In this document: piece after piece, positions 50,458 to 59,243 of the stretch
Layout: the number at the start of each line of letters is the position of its first letter
Position numbering within the stretch: the stretch's first letter is position 1
Source of the DNA: Pseudomonas tolaasii NCPPB 2192
GTDB taxonomy: Bacteria > Pseudomonadota > Gammaproteobacteria > Pseudomonadales > Pseudomonadaceae
Direction: 5' to 3'
DNA length: 64,000 bases
Assembly: GCF_002813445.1 (NCBI RefSeq)
Contig: NZ_PHHD01000001.1
Coordinates: 682,001-746,000 of the forward strand
The notes under the pieces: model-generated
Database searches by the model: none
What the model was told of the DNA's origin: nothing
What the model saw: only the letters and a program-made list of their open reading frames with translations
Translations under genes and position numbers: made by a program

Positions 50458-52356
50458 ATGCCCACGACGTTTCAAGAGATTCCCCGCAAACGCCCGTCCA
50501 CGCCCCTGCTCGACCGCGCTGCCACGCCGGACGGCCTGCGTCGACTGGGTGAAGCCGAGCTGGAAACCCTGGCCGATGAGTTGCGCCTGGAATTGCTCTA
50601 CACGGTCGGACAGACCGGTGGGCATTTCGGTGCCGGCCTGGGCGTCATCGAGCTGACCATCGCCCTGCATTACGTGTTCGACACCCCGGATGACCGGCTG
50701 GTGTGGGACGTGGGCCATCAGGCGTATCCGCACAAAATCCTCACGGGCCGCCGCGAGCGCATGGGCACCCTGCGCCAGAAGGACGGCCTGGCCGCCTTCC
50801 CGCGTCGCTCCGAGAGCGAGTACGACACCTTTGGCGTCGGCCACTCCAGCACCTCCATCAGCGCAGCCCTGGGCATGGCCATTGCCGCCCGCCTGCAAGG
50901 CAGCGAGCGCAAGGCAATTGCGGTGATAGGTGACGGCGCGTTGACCGCCGGCATGGCCTTCGAAGCGCTGAACCACGCGCCGGAAGTGGACGCCAACATG
51001 TTGGTGATCCTCAACGACAACGACATGTCGATTTCGCGCAACGTGGGCGGGTTGTCCAATTACCTGGCCAAAATCCTCTCCAGCCGTACGTATGCCAGCA
51101 TGCGCGAAGGCAGCAAAAAAGTGCTCTCGCGCCTGCCCGGTGCATGGGAAATTGCCCGCCGCACCGAAGAATATGCCAAGGGCATGCTGGTGCCCGGCAC
51201 CCTGTTCGAAGAGTTGGGCTGGAACTACATCGGCCCGATCGACGGCCACGACCTGCCCACTCTGATCGCCACGCTGCGCAACATGCGTGACCTCAAGGGC
51301 CCGCAGTTCCTGCATATCGTCACCAAGAAAGGCAAAGGCTTCGCCCCGGCGGAAGTCGACCCGATCGGCTACCACGCCATCACCAAGCTTGAACCTGTGG
51401 ATGCCCCCGCCGCTGCGCCGAAAAAGGCCGGCGGGCCGAAGTATTCCGGCGTGTTCGGCGAATGGCTGTGCGACATGGCCGCCGCTGACCCGCGCCTGGT
51501 GGGCATTACCCCGGCGATGAAGGAAGGCTCCGACCTGGTGGCCTTCAGCGAGCGGTTCCCGCTGCGCTACTTCGACGTGGCGATTGCCGAGCAGCACGCG
51601 GTGACCTTCGCCGCCGGTATGGCCTGTGAAGGCGCCAAGCCGGTGGTGGCGATCTACTCCACCTTCTTGCAACGCGGTTACGACCAGCTTGTGCACGATG
51701 TGGCGGTGCAGAACCTCGACGTGCTGTTCGCCATCGACCGCGCAGGCCTGGTGGGCGAAGACGGCCCGACCCACGCCGGCAGCTTTGACCTGTCCTACCT
51801 GCGTTGCATCCCCGGCATGCTGGTGATGACACCGAGCGATGAAAACGAACTGCGCAAAATGCTCAGCACCGGCCACCTCTACAACGGCCCGGCCGCTGTG
51901 CGCTACCCGCGTGGCAATGGCCCGAACGCAGTGATCGAGAAAGACCTGGAGCCGATCGAGATCGGCAAAGGCATTGTCCGTCGCCAAGGCAGCAAGACCG
52001 CGTTCCTGGTATTCGGTGTGCAGCTGGCCGAAGCCCTGAAAGTCGCCGAGAAGCTCGACGCCACCGTGGTCGACATGCGTTTCGTCAAGCCGCTGGATGA
52101 AGCCCTGGTACGCGAAATCGCCGGCAGCCACGCGTTGCTGGTGACTGTCGAAGAAAACGCCATCATGGGCGGCGCCGGTGCGGCGGTCAGCGAGTTCCTG
52201 GCGCGGGAGAATATCCTCAAGTCGGTGCTGCACCTGGGCTTGCCGGATGTGTACGTCGAACACGCCAAGCCGGCACAGATGCTGGCTGAGTGCGGGCTGG
52301 ATGAAGCCGGGATCGAGGCGTCGGTGCGCGAGCGGATGACGCTGCTGGGCCTGTAA
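50458..52356 (+). CDS. dxs: 1-deoxy-D-xylulose-5-phosphate synthase
   Basis: A 632-residue thiamine-diphosphate enzyme, first step of the methylerythritol route to isoprenoids. The TPP motif is GDGALTAGMAFEALNHA with NDNDMSISRNVGG. The transketolase-type middle part has FDVAIAEQHAVTFAAGMACE with the catalytic Glu. The protein ends AGIEASVRERMTLLGL. It provides precursors for IspA just upstream. Confidence 0.98.
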   Translation: MPTTFQEIPRKRPSTPLLDRAATPDGLRRLGEAELETLADELRLELLYTVGQTGGHFGAGLGVIELTIALHYVFDTPDDRLVWDVGHQAYPHKILTGRRERMGTLRQKDGLAAFPRRSESEYDTFGVGHSSTSISAALGMAIAARLQGSERKAIAVIGDGALTAGMAFEALNHAPEVDANMLVILNDNDMSISRNVGGLSNYLAKILSSRTYASMREGSKKVLSRLPGAWEIARRTEEYAKGMLVPGTLFEELGWNYIGPIDGHDLPTLIATLRNMRDLKGPQFLHIVTKKGKGFAPAEVDPIGYHAITKLEPVDAPAAAPKKAGGPKYSGVFGEWLCDMAAADPRLVGITPAMKEGSDLVAFSERFPLRYFDVAIAEQHAVTFAAGMACEGAKPVVAIYSTFLQRGYDQLVHDVAVQNLDVLFAIDRAGLVGEDGPTHAGSFDLSYLRCIPGMLVMTPSDENELRKMLSTGHLYNGPAAVRYPRGNGPNAVIEKDLEPIEIGKGIVRRQGSKTAFLVFGVQLAEALKVAEKLDATVVDMRFVKPLDEALVREIAGSHALLVTVEENAIMGGAGAAVSEFLARENILKSVLHLGLPDVYVEHAKPAQMLAECGLDEAGIEASVRERMTLLGL

Positions 52357-52384
52357 CCTCACCCCCCGGCAAACACTGGACCAA

Positions 52385-52477
52385 CTTGTGGGAGCTGGCT
52401 TGCCTGCGATGACGTTGGCACATTCAACATTGATGTGCCTGGTAAACCGCTATCGCAGGCAAGCCAGCTCCCACAAG
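52385..52477. repeat. REP pair (REPIN)
   Basis: CTTGTGGGAGCTGGCTTGCC and its complement GGCAAGCCAGCTCCCACAAG flank a 50-base centre. It separates dxs from btuB and leaves about 35 bases before the btuB ATG. Confidence 0.88.
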
Positions 52478-52512
52478 TGTTTCGTATTACTGCTCAATGC
52501 TATGGACAGCCC

Positions 52513-54411
52513 ATGACCCGCCTCCACTTCGCCCTGCCCTTGCTGTTGCTCCCCGCCGCCGACCTGCTGGCCGACACCTTCGAGCGCGACAACGCCCTGA
52601 AACTCTCCGACGTCGTCATCAGCGCCAACCGCCAGGTGCAGGCGCGTAACGACAGCAGCGCCGCCAACACTGTATTCACCCGCGACGACATTGACCGCCT
52701 GCAACCCACCAGCATCACCGACCTGCTCAGCCGCGTGCCCGGCGTGCAAGTGGCGCAAACCGGCGGGCGCGGCAGCTTGCCGGGCATTTTCATCCGCGGC
52801 ACCAAGACCGCCCAGAGCCTGGTGCTGGTGGATGGCCAGCGCATCGCCAATGCCACCTCGGGTGACAGCGGGTTGCAGTATTTGAGCGTCGATCAGATTG
52901 AGCGCGTGGAAGTCCTGCGCGGTTCACGCTCGGTCATCTATGGCAGCGACGCCATTGGCGGAGTGATCCAGATTTTCACCCGGCGCAACGCACAGGCGGG
53001 CATTCACCCGCGCCTGCACCTGGGCTTTGGCAGCCACCAGACCTGGGAGCGCAGCCTGGGCCTCTCCGGCGGCGATGAGCGCACCCGATTCAACCTGGGT
53101 GCCAGCCTGGATGAAACCCAAGGCACCAACTGGACCCACGAGTCTTTTGCCACCGGTGGCGACCATGACGCCTACCGCAATAAATCCTTGAGCCTGAACC
53201 TCAGCCACTCATTGAGCGATGACGTGGAAGTGGGCTTCAACCTGCTGGATGGCCGGGGCAAATCAGAATATGACAACCCCTTTGGACGCTACGTCAGCGC
53301 GTTCGAAACCGTGGGCCAGAAACCCTACACCGACTACACGGTGAGCAGTGCCAGCGGTTATGTCGACGCCAGGCTCAACGACCGCTGGCAGACCCGGCTG
53401 GAACTGGGCCACAGCGAGAACCGCGACAAGAAGCGCGACCACCTCAGCGATGAGGGCAGCGCCTTCAACACCTACCGCGACTCGGTGAACTGGCAGAACG
53501 ACCTGACGCTGGATGATCGCAACAGCCTGATCCTCGGCGGCGACTGGTACCAGGACAGGGTGCGCGCCACCACTGACTTTGACGAGGACAGCCGCTGGAA
53601 CCGTGCAGCGTTTATCCAACACCGTTACGCTTCAGAGGCGTTCTCCACCGAAGTGGGCTTGCGCCACGACACCAACCAGCAGTTCGGCAGCCAAAACACC
53701 TGGAGCGGCACGCTCACCCTGCCGCTCAACCCGGATAACGACCTGTTGCTGTCCTACAGCGAAGGCTTCCGTGCGCCGAGCTTTAATGACCTGTATTACC
53801 CCGGCAGCAGCAACCCCAGCCTCAAGCCGGAACATTCGAAGAGCTACGAGGTGCAATGGCGCAGCCAACTGACAGACACGACGCGTTTGGAAACCTCGCT
53901 GTACCGCACCGATCTGAAAGACGCCATCGTTGCGCAGCAGATGGATTTCTACATCCCGCGCAACGTGGCATCGGCCCGGATCAATGGTTTCGAGACGGCG
54001 CTCAAGCAAGAACTGTTTGGCTGGCAAGGCAACCTGGGGCTGTCGATTATTGACCCGCGTGACCGCGACACCGGCCACACCCTGGAGCGCCGGGCACGGC
54101 GTACGCTGAGCCTGGACCTGGATCGGCAGTTCGACAAACTGGGGGTTGGCGCGAGTTGGCAGGCTGTCAGTTCCAGCTATGACGATGCCGAAAATACCCA
54201 CCGCCTGGGCGGCTACGCCTTGCTGGGCCTGCGCGGCAGCTGGGCGTTGAACCGGGAAGTGTTGCTGTCACTGAAAGTCGACAATGTGCTGGACAAGTCC
54301 TATGCGCGGGCGATGTACAGTTATCAGGATCCCAATTACGAGAACAATCAGAACTACCGTGAGGAGGGTCGGGTGTGGATGTTTGGGGTGACCTGGACGC
54401 CTGAAATCTGA
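52513..54411 (+). CDS. btuB: TonB-dependent vitamin B12 receptor BtuB-like
   Basis: A 632-residue outer-membrane receptor. A signal peptide ends near LLADTF. The TonB box is likely KLSDVVISANR, the plug has ITDLLSRVPGVQVAQTGGRG and RVEVLRGSRSVIYGSDAIGG, and the barrel includes LSYSEGFRAPSFNDLYYPGS, the usual TonB-receptor signature. The final residues (TWTPEI) lack the aromatic end residue typical of beta barrels. The cobalamin call rests on the BtuF gene nearby and the general BtuB-like length; other siderophore-type substrates are possible. No cobalamin riboswitch is seen in the 156-base gap upstream. Confidence 0.78.
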   Translation: MTRLHFALPLLLLPAADLLADTFERDNALKLSDVVISANRQVQARNDSSAANTVFTRDDIDRLQPTSITDLLSRVPGVQVAQTGGRGSLPGIFIRGTKTAQSLVLVDGQRIANATSGDSGLQYLSVDQIERVEVLRGSRSVIYGSDAIGGVIQIFTRRNAQAGIHPRLHLGFGSHQTWERSLGLSGGDERTRFNLGASLDETQGTNWTHESFATGGDHDAYRNKSLSLNLSHSLSDDVEVGFNLLDGRGKSEYDNPFGRYVSAFETVGQKPYTDYTVSSASGYVDARLNDRWQTRLELGHSENRDKKRDHLSDEGSAFNTYRDSVNWQNDLTLDDRNSLILGGDWYQDRVRATTDFDEDSRWNRAAFIQHRYASEAFSTEVGLRHDTNQQFGSQNTWSGTLTLPLNPDNDLLLSYSEGFRAPSFNDLYYPGSSNPSLKPEHSKSYEVQWRSQLTDTTRLETSLYRTDLKDAIVAQQMDFYIPRNVASARINGFETALKQELFGWQGNLGLSIIDPRDRDTGHTLERRARRTLSLDLDRQFDKLGVGASWQAVSSSYDDAENTHRLGGYALLGLRGSWALNREVLLSLKVDNVLDKSYARAMYSYQDPNYENNQNYREEGRVWMFGVTWTPEI

Positions 54412-54429
54412 CTCGCCAGTACCGGCCTC

Positions 54430-54480
54430 ATCGCAGGCAAGCCAGCTCCCACAAAAGGTGGGAGCTGGCTTGCCTGCGAT
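54430..54480. repeat. REP pair (REPIN), compact
   Basis: ATCGCAGGCAAGCCAGCTCC and GGAGCTGGCTTGCCTGCGAT are separated by only about 11 bases (CACAAAAGGTG). It fills the gap between the convergent btuB and btuF genes. Confidence 0.9.
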
Positions 54481-54487
54481 AGCGGCC

Positions 54488-55276
54488 TCACAGGTTCGGT
54501 GCAATCACCTGACACAACCGCGCCACCGCCTCCACCATCTGCCCACTCGGCCGCTCCAGGCCCTTATCGGGCACCAAACGGACCCGCTCCGCCATCGCCG
54601 GCCAAACCTTCCAGTCATCCTTCTGGGCCTGGTCGCCCACCAGGATCATCTCGGGGTCGCGCTGTAGCACGGACTCGACGCTGACCTGCGGCGCAGGCAG
54701 CTTCAGGTCATCAAACACATTACGCGCCCCACAGACCGTCAGCGCATCGCTGATGATCTGCCCGCCACCCACGGTGTACAGGGGCTGATTCCACACCTGG
54801 TAAAACACCCGCAACGGCTCGGTGCGTTGATAGCGCTGGCGCAGTTCGGCCAGGCGTTGGCGCAACTGCGCGGCCAATTGCCGGCCAGCCTCGTGCCGCC
54901 CAAGCTGCTCGGCAATGGCCTGGACCTGGGAGGTCAGCTGTTCAAGTTTATGGGGCTCGGCCACGTAGACCGGGATATTCAGGCGCTGCAGTTGCTCGCG
55001 CTGGGCCGGACCGACGCTGCCGGGCCACAGCAAAATCAGATCGGGCTTGAGGCTGAGCAGGCGCTCCATGTCCAACTGGCCGTAGTGCCCAACCGACGGC
55101 ACCGTCGCCAATGCCTGCGGCCGGTCACCGCCGTCGAGCACGCCCACCAGCACGTCGGCGGCGCCCAGTTCAACCACGATTTCAGACAGCGACGGCGCCA
55201 GGCTGACCACGCGCTCAGCGGCCAACGCCTGGGCACAGACCGCCAGCAGCAAAACCGCCAGCCCATGGCGTTTCAT
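54488..55276 (-). CDS. btuF: Cobalamin-binding periplasmic protein BtuF-like
   Basis: A 262-residue periplasmic binding protein. The signal peptide ends in AQALA. The start of the mature part RVVSLAPSLSEIVVELGAAD and the segment LKPDLILLWPGSVGPAQREQ are characteristic of BtuF and its cobalamin-binding relatives. It hands B12 to an inner-membrane ABC transporter, whose genes are not in this window. Its start overlaps the upstream membrane gene by 4 bases. It is convergent with btuB. Confidence 0.85.
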   Translation of the reverse strand: MKRHGLAVLLLAVCAQALAAERVVSLAPSLSEIVVELGAADVLVGVLDGGDRPQALATVPSVGHYGQLDMERLLSLKPDLILLWPGSVGPAQREQLQRLNIPVYVAEPHKLEQLTSQVQAIAEQLGRHEAGRQLAAQLRQRLAELRQRYQRTEPLRVFYQVWNQPLYTVGGGQIISDALTVCGARNVFDDLKLPAPQVSVESVLQRDPEMILVGDQAQKDDWKVWPAMAERVRLVPDKGLERPSGQMVEAVARLCQVIAPNL

Positions 55277-55692
55277 CCGAGTTGACGGGGGATGCGGTAA
55301 AGGTAAAACAGAACGAGGGTGGACAGCGCCAGCAAAAACAGAGGCACGGCCTCCAGGCCGACGAACACGGCCAGCGCACCGATCCAGGCCGGTAACGCGG
55401 CCACCAGCAGCGCCGCACGCCGACGCGCCGCCAGGGTGATCCAGGCAGCCGGTTCTTCGGGCGTGTCGAGGGCTTTCGAGGTCGCGATCAGCGCATGTTT
55501 ATAGCCGTTGAAATAGCGCAAGCTCAGAAACATCGAGGCCACGCCGGCGATAAACAACGGCATGGCCATCACGGAAAGCAAGGGCTCAGCCTGGCCAAAC
55601 ACCAGGTTGAGCACGAACAACGGAAGCAACGCCAGGGCCAGATACTGCCACCAGTTGAAGGACAGTCGCCGTTTCACCTGGCCGCGGGTCAC
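55273..55692 (-). CDS. Small membrane protein of unknown function
   Basis: A 139-residue protein with four likely membrane segments (LALALLPLFVLNLVF, MPLFIAGVASMFLSLRYF, LLVAALPAWIGALAVFVGL, LFLLALSTLVLFYLYRI) and basic loops. I do not recognise the family. It overlaps both the ribA end and the btuF start by 4 bases (ATGA-type), so ribA, this gene and btuF are likely one coupled operon. Confidence 0.75.
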   Translation of the reverse strand: MTRGQVKRRLSFNWWQYLALALLPLFVLNLVFGQAEPLLSVMAMPLFIAGVASMFLSLRYFNGYKHALIATSKALDTPEEPAAWITLAARRRAALLVAALPAWIGALAVFVGLEAVPLFLLALSTLVLFYLYRIPRQLG

Positions 55693-56306
55693 GCGCGGTC
55701 GACCTCGCCCTGGTGCTCGTTGCCCATCATGTGGTCGAGCTTACTGGCTTTGGTGGCCAGGTAGAGCTTGTTGTGCGGGTTGTGCCCGGTGTGCAGCGGC
55801 ACGCGCTCGGCCACGGTGATGCCCATCTCGGACAAGGCTTTGACCTTGCGCGGGTTGTTGGTCATCAGGCGCAGGGATTTGACGCCCAGGTGCTCCAGCA
55901 TCGGCAGGCAGATCGCGTAGTCACGCTGGTCGGCGGCGAAACCCAGGCGTTCGTTGGCTTCCACGGTGTCGGCGCCACCGTCCTGCAGCTCATAGGCGCG
56001 GATCTTGTTCATCAGGCCAATGCCACGGCCTTCCTGACGCAAGTACAGCAACACGCCACGGCCTTCACGGGCGATGGCGCGCAGCGCGGCTTCCAGTTGC
56101 GAGCCGCAGTCGCAGCGCTGGCTGAACAGCGCGTCACCGGTCAGGCACTCGGAGTGCACACGGCCCAGCACCGGGGCGCCGTCGGCGATGTCACCGAGGC
56201 TGAGCACCACGTGCTCGCGGCCGGTGGCTTCTTCGAGAAAGCCATTCATGGTGAACGTGGCAAAAGGGGTAGGCAGCTTGGAAGCGGCGACGAAAACGAC
56301 GGGCAC
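55689..56306 (-). CDS. ribA: GTP cyclohydrolase II RibA
   Basis: A 205-residue stand-alone GTP cyclohydrolase II, the first step of riboflavin synthesis. Zinc ligands are seen in HSECLTGDALFSQRCDCGSQ (C-x10-C-x-C pattern), and the catalytic RQEGRGIGLMNKIRAYELQD follows, then NPRKVKALSEMGITVAERVP. It is complete, unlike the C-terminal domain of RibBA at 59244-60335. It is followed by the membrane gene and btuF. Confidence 0.96.
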   Translation of the reverse strand: MPVVFVAASKLPTPFATFTMNGFLEEATGREHVVLSLGDIADGAPVLGRVHSECLTGDALFSQRCDCGSQLEAALRAIAREGRGVLLYLRQEGRGIGLMNKIRAYELQDGGADTVEANERLGFAADQRDYAICLPMLEHLGVKSLRLMTNNPRKVKALSEMGITVAERVPLHTGHNPHNKLYLATKASKLDHMMGNEHQGEVDRA

Positions 56307-56435
56307 CGTGTGCTCCTGATTTCAGATTTCACAGAGGGCATCATTGTAACAGCAGGTTCCTACAGACGCTTAAGCTGAATTATCGCTGATAAAGATCAAT
56401 AGGTTCGATTGGCCTTCGTCCCGGTTCTATGCAGG

Positions 56436-57161
56436 TCAGAACGGATAAGGCTGTTTCCAGCGCTCGAAAACCGGTTTCAGCTCGCCGCTTTTGACCAGCG
56501 CGGCCATGCGCCGGTCATACACCGCCATCAATGCCCGCCCACGGTCGGTATCGGCAAAGCCCACGTACAGCGGCAGTTCGGCGATATGCGTAAGTTTGAA
56601 TTGCGTAGGGTCGTCGGCCTGGCCGAGGACAAACCGGGCCTCGGTGTAGGCATCAATGTAAAAGTCAGCCCGACCGTGCTGCAGCATCGGCAAGATGCCG
56701 TCGCGCCGCTCGATCTGGTTAAAGCGATGCACATTCGGCAAGTATTCTTCGTACTTGTAGCCGCGCACCCAGGCCAGGCGGTAGTTGCCCAGCGTGGCGA
56801 TGCTCGGCGTCGGCGCAGTGGCCAAGCCGAGGGCATAGATGTGGTCGGAGTCAAAATTCCAGTAGGGGTACAGCACGTCGCCGGCTTCGTCGCGGTACGA
56901 ACCCACCCAGCCGTCTACCTCGCCGCGCTGGGCCAGGCCGACCGAGCGCGTGTAAGGCACGCTGCGGGTTTGCACGGTGATCCCCGCAGGCTCGAACACC
57001 TGGCGCAATACGTCCCAGGCAAGGCCACTGCCATCCTTGTTGGTGTAGTCGTTCCATTCCTCACTGGCCAGCATGACTTTGCCAGGCACCTGGGCCTCTT
57101 GCGCCTGAACCAGTAAAACGGTGGCGCACAACCCGATCAGCAGCCAGCGACGCACATCCAT
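56436..57161 (-). CDS. Periplasmic substrate-binding protein (SBP_bac_3 type)
   Basis: A 241-residue exported protein; the signal peptide runs from MDVRRWLLIGLCATVLLVQA to about EAQ. It fits the amino-acid-type ABC binding proteins (ASEEWNDYTNKDGSGLAWDV; GEVDGWVGSY; VRGYKYEEYLPNVHRFNQIE), but no transporter genes are beside it. Such orphan members sometimes act as sensors. The ATG at 57161 is preferred over 57182. It lies where pgpA often follows thiL in pseudomonads, with no overlap to thiL. Confidence 0.82.
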   Translation of the reverse strand: MDVRRWLLIGLCATVLLVQAQEAQVPGKVMLASEEWNDYTNKDGSGLAWDVLRQVFEPAGITVQTRSVPYTRSVGLAQRGEVDGWVGSYRDEAGDVLYPYWNFDSDHIYALGLATAPTPSIATLGNYRLAWVRGYKYEEYLPNVHRFNQIERRDGILPMLQHGRADFYIDAYTEARFVLGQADDPTQFKLTHIAELPLYVGFADTDRGRALMAVYDRRMAALVKSGELKPVFERWKQPYPF

Positions 57162-57215
57162 AGCGGCAACCTCCTGCGGCACACGAACCTATAGAGGGTA
57201 GCGCAGCTGCGGGAT

Positions 57216-58181
57216 TCAGGCTTTTTCGTGAAAGTGCTGGTAGCCGCGCACGGCCGGGGTGATGTCCTGCCCATTGGCATCGAGCAGCGTCACGCCCTGC
57301 CCCGCCTCGACCCGACCGATCACATGCACCGGCCAGCCATCGGCCAGCAACGGCGCCAGCTCGGCGGGCGGCAGAGTGAACGCCAACACATAGTCATCGC
57401 CCCCGCTCAACGCCGCCACGCGGGCCGCGTCATCGCCAACGAACGCCAGCAAGGCGGCGGACAACGGCAGTTTCTGACGCTCGACCACCAGACTGACGGA
57501 CGAGGCCTTGGCGATATGCCCGCAATCGGCCAACAGGCCGTCGGAAATATCCATCGCAGACGTCGCCTTGCCCCGCAGTGCCAACCCCAGCGCCAACTGC
57601 GGTTGCGGCGACCAGTAATGCGCCAGCAATGGTTCGGCAACAGCAGGCTCAGCACTGCGCTGGCCCAGCACCAACGGCAAGGCGCCGGCGGCATTGCCCA
57701 GTTCACCGCCGACACACAGCAGGTCGCCCGGCTGCGCACCGCTGCGGGTCAACGCCTGGCCGGCCGGCACACGGCCAAACACGCTCAGAGTCAGGCTGAG
57801 CGGGCCGCGCGTGGTGTCGCCGCCCACCAGGCCTACGCCGCAGCGTTGCGCCATGGCATTCAAGCCCTGGGCATAGCGTTGCAGCCAATCGGCCTCGACC
57901 GTCGGGGTAGTGAGTGCAAGGGTAAATGCGAGGGGGTGGGCGCCCATGGCGGCCAGATCGCTGACTGCCACAGCCAGCGAGCGCTGGCCGAGCAGAAAGG
58001 GATCGCAGGGGTCGGCAAAATGCACGCCGGCCACCAGCGTATCGGTAGAAATTGCCAGCTGCTCCCCGGCAGGGAGCGCCAGCAAGGCGCAGTCGTCGCC
58101 AATCCCCAGTGCAATGCCCTCGCCGCCTTGCGCACAAGGCGCGGCGGCGAAGTAGGTGTGGATCAGCTCAAACTCGCCCAT
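57216..58181 (-). CDS. thiL: Thiamine-monophosphate kinase ThiL
   Basis: A 321-residue enzyme that phosphorylates thiamine phosphate to the active cofactor. Motifs are GIGDDCALLALPAGEQLAIS (ATP/Mg site), DLAAMGAHPLAFTLALTTPT, GLVGGDTTRGPLSLTLSVFG and MDISDGLLADCGHIAK. It directly follows nusB, as in most proteobacteria. The normal successor pgpA is absent. Confidence 0.95.
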   Translation of the reverse strand: MGEFELIHTYFAAAPCAQGGEGIALGIGDDCALLALPAGEQLAISTDTLVAGVHFADPCDPFLLGQRSLAVAVSDLAAMGAHPLAFTLALTTPTVEADWLQRYAQGLNAMAQRCGVGLVGGDTTRGPLSLTLSVFGRVPAGQALTRSGAQPGDLLCVGGELGNAAGALPLVLGQRSAEPAVAEPLLAHYWSPQPQLALGLALRGKATSAMDISDGLLADCGHIAKASSVSLVVERQKLPLSAALLAFVGDDAARVAALSGGDDYVLAFTLPPAELAPLLADGWPVHVIGRVEAGQGVTLLDANGQDITPAVRGYQHFHEKA

Positions 58182-58682
58182 TCAGCGCTTGTACGCTTTC
58201 ACTTCGGCTTCACGCAGGCGCGGGGCCAGCTTGTCGAGTACGCCGTTGACGAACTTGTGGCCGTCGGTCGAACCGTAGACTTTCGCCAGCTCGATACCTT
58301 CGTTGATCACCACGCGGTACGGCACGTCGACGCGATACAGCAGTTCCCAGGCCGACAGGCGCATGACGCACAGTTCAACCGGGTCCAGCTCTTCGATGGT
58401 CAGGTCCAGGCAAGGCGCCAGGGCTGTATCGATTTCGGTCAGGTGCGCATGCACACCGTGCAGGATGTCGTGGAAGTACGGCAGGTCGGCGAAGGTGAAA
58501 TCGTTGTCGACGCGGAACTGTGCTTCGATTTCGTTCAGCGAGGCGCCGGCCAGGTGACGCTGATACAGCGCCTGGGTGGCCAATTGACGGGCAGCGCGAC
58601 GCTTCTCGTTCTTGGACGGTTTGCCGGCATCGGCAGGGCGTGGCTCGCGCGGGTTGAAGTTGTCGCTCTCGTCGGAAATCAC
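58182..58682 (-). CDS. nusB: Transcription antitermination factor NusB
   Basis: A 166-residue NusB, which binds BoxA RNA with NusE in rRNA antitermination complexes. Family motifs are EKRRAARQLATQALYQRHLA and the C-terminal SAWELLYRVDVPYRVVINEGIELAK-type sequence. The N-terminal 25 residues are an acidic extension (ISDESDNFNPREPRPADAGK). It overlaps ribH by 4 bases at the start. Confidence 0.96.
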   Translation of the reverse strand: MISDESDNFNPREPRPADAGKPSKNEKRRAARQLATQALYQRHLAGASLNEIEAQFRVDNDFTFADLPYFHDILHGVHAHLTEIDTALAPCLDLTIEELDPVELCVMRLSAWELLYRVDVPYRVVINEGIELAKVYGSTDGHKFVNGVLDKLAPRLREAEVKAYKR

Positions 58683-59155
58683 TTGGCCTCCAACTGCGAC
58701 AGCAGGCTGACCATTTCCAGCGCGGACAGGGCAGCTTCAGCGCCTTTGTTACCGGCCTTGGTGCCGGAACGCTCGATGGCTTGCTCGATGGAATCAACGG
58801 TCAGCACGCCGAATGCTACCGGCACACCGAACTCCATGGACACCTGGGCCAGGCCCTTGGTGCATTCGCCGGCCACGTATTCGAAGTGCGGAGTACCGCC
58901 ACGAATGACCGCGCCCAGGGCGATGATCGCCGCGTATTCACCCTGTTGGGCAACTTTTTGCGCAACCAGTGGAATCTCGAAGGCGCCAGGGGCGCGGATC
59001 AGGGTGATGTCGCTTTCGCTCACACCGTGGCGAACCAGGGCGTCCACGGCACCGCTGACCAGGCTTTCAACCACGAAGCTGTTGAAGCGGCCGACTACCA
59101 GTGCGTAGCGGCCTTTGGGGGCGATGAAGGTACCTTCGATGGTCTTCAGGGTCAT
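58679..59155 (-). CDS. ribH: 6,7-dimethyl-8-ribityllumazine synthase
   Basis: A 158-residue lumazine synthase, penultimate step of riboflavin synthesis. It has ALVVGRFNSFVVESLVSGAV, the active-site VRHGVSESDITLIRAPGAFE, and ALGAVIRGGTPHFEYVAGEC with the catalytic His. Length is typical. It overlaps nusB at its end and lies 88 bases after ribBA; the gap holds a GGGACGC/GCGTCCC hairpin that may reduce read-through. Confidence 0.97.
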   Translation of the reverse strand: MTLKTIEGTFIAPKGRYALVVGRFNSFVVESLVSGAVDALVRHGVSESDITLIRAPGAFEIPLVAQKVAQQGEYAAIIALGAVIRGGTPHFEYVAGECTKGLAQVSMEFGVPVAFGVLTVDSIEQAIERSGTKAGNKGAEAALSALEMVSLLSQLEAK

Positions 59156-59243
59156 TCGACAAATCTCTTAAAGAGCAGGGACGCGAAAAGTGCGTCCCTC
59201 AGTGATGTGTTAACCGCGAACAAGGGGCAAAAATCGCCGGCCT

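Noticed and set aside
52357..52512. Cobalamin riboswitch ahead of btuB
   Set aside because: The gap is too short and mostly filled by a REP pair; no B12-box sequence GCCACTG is present.
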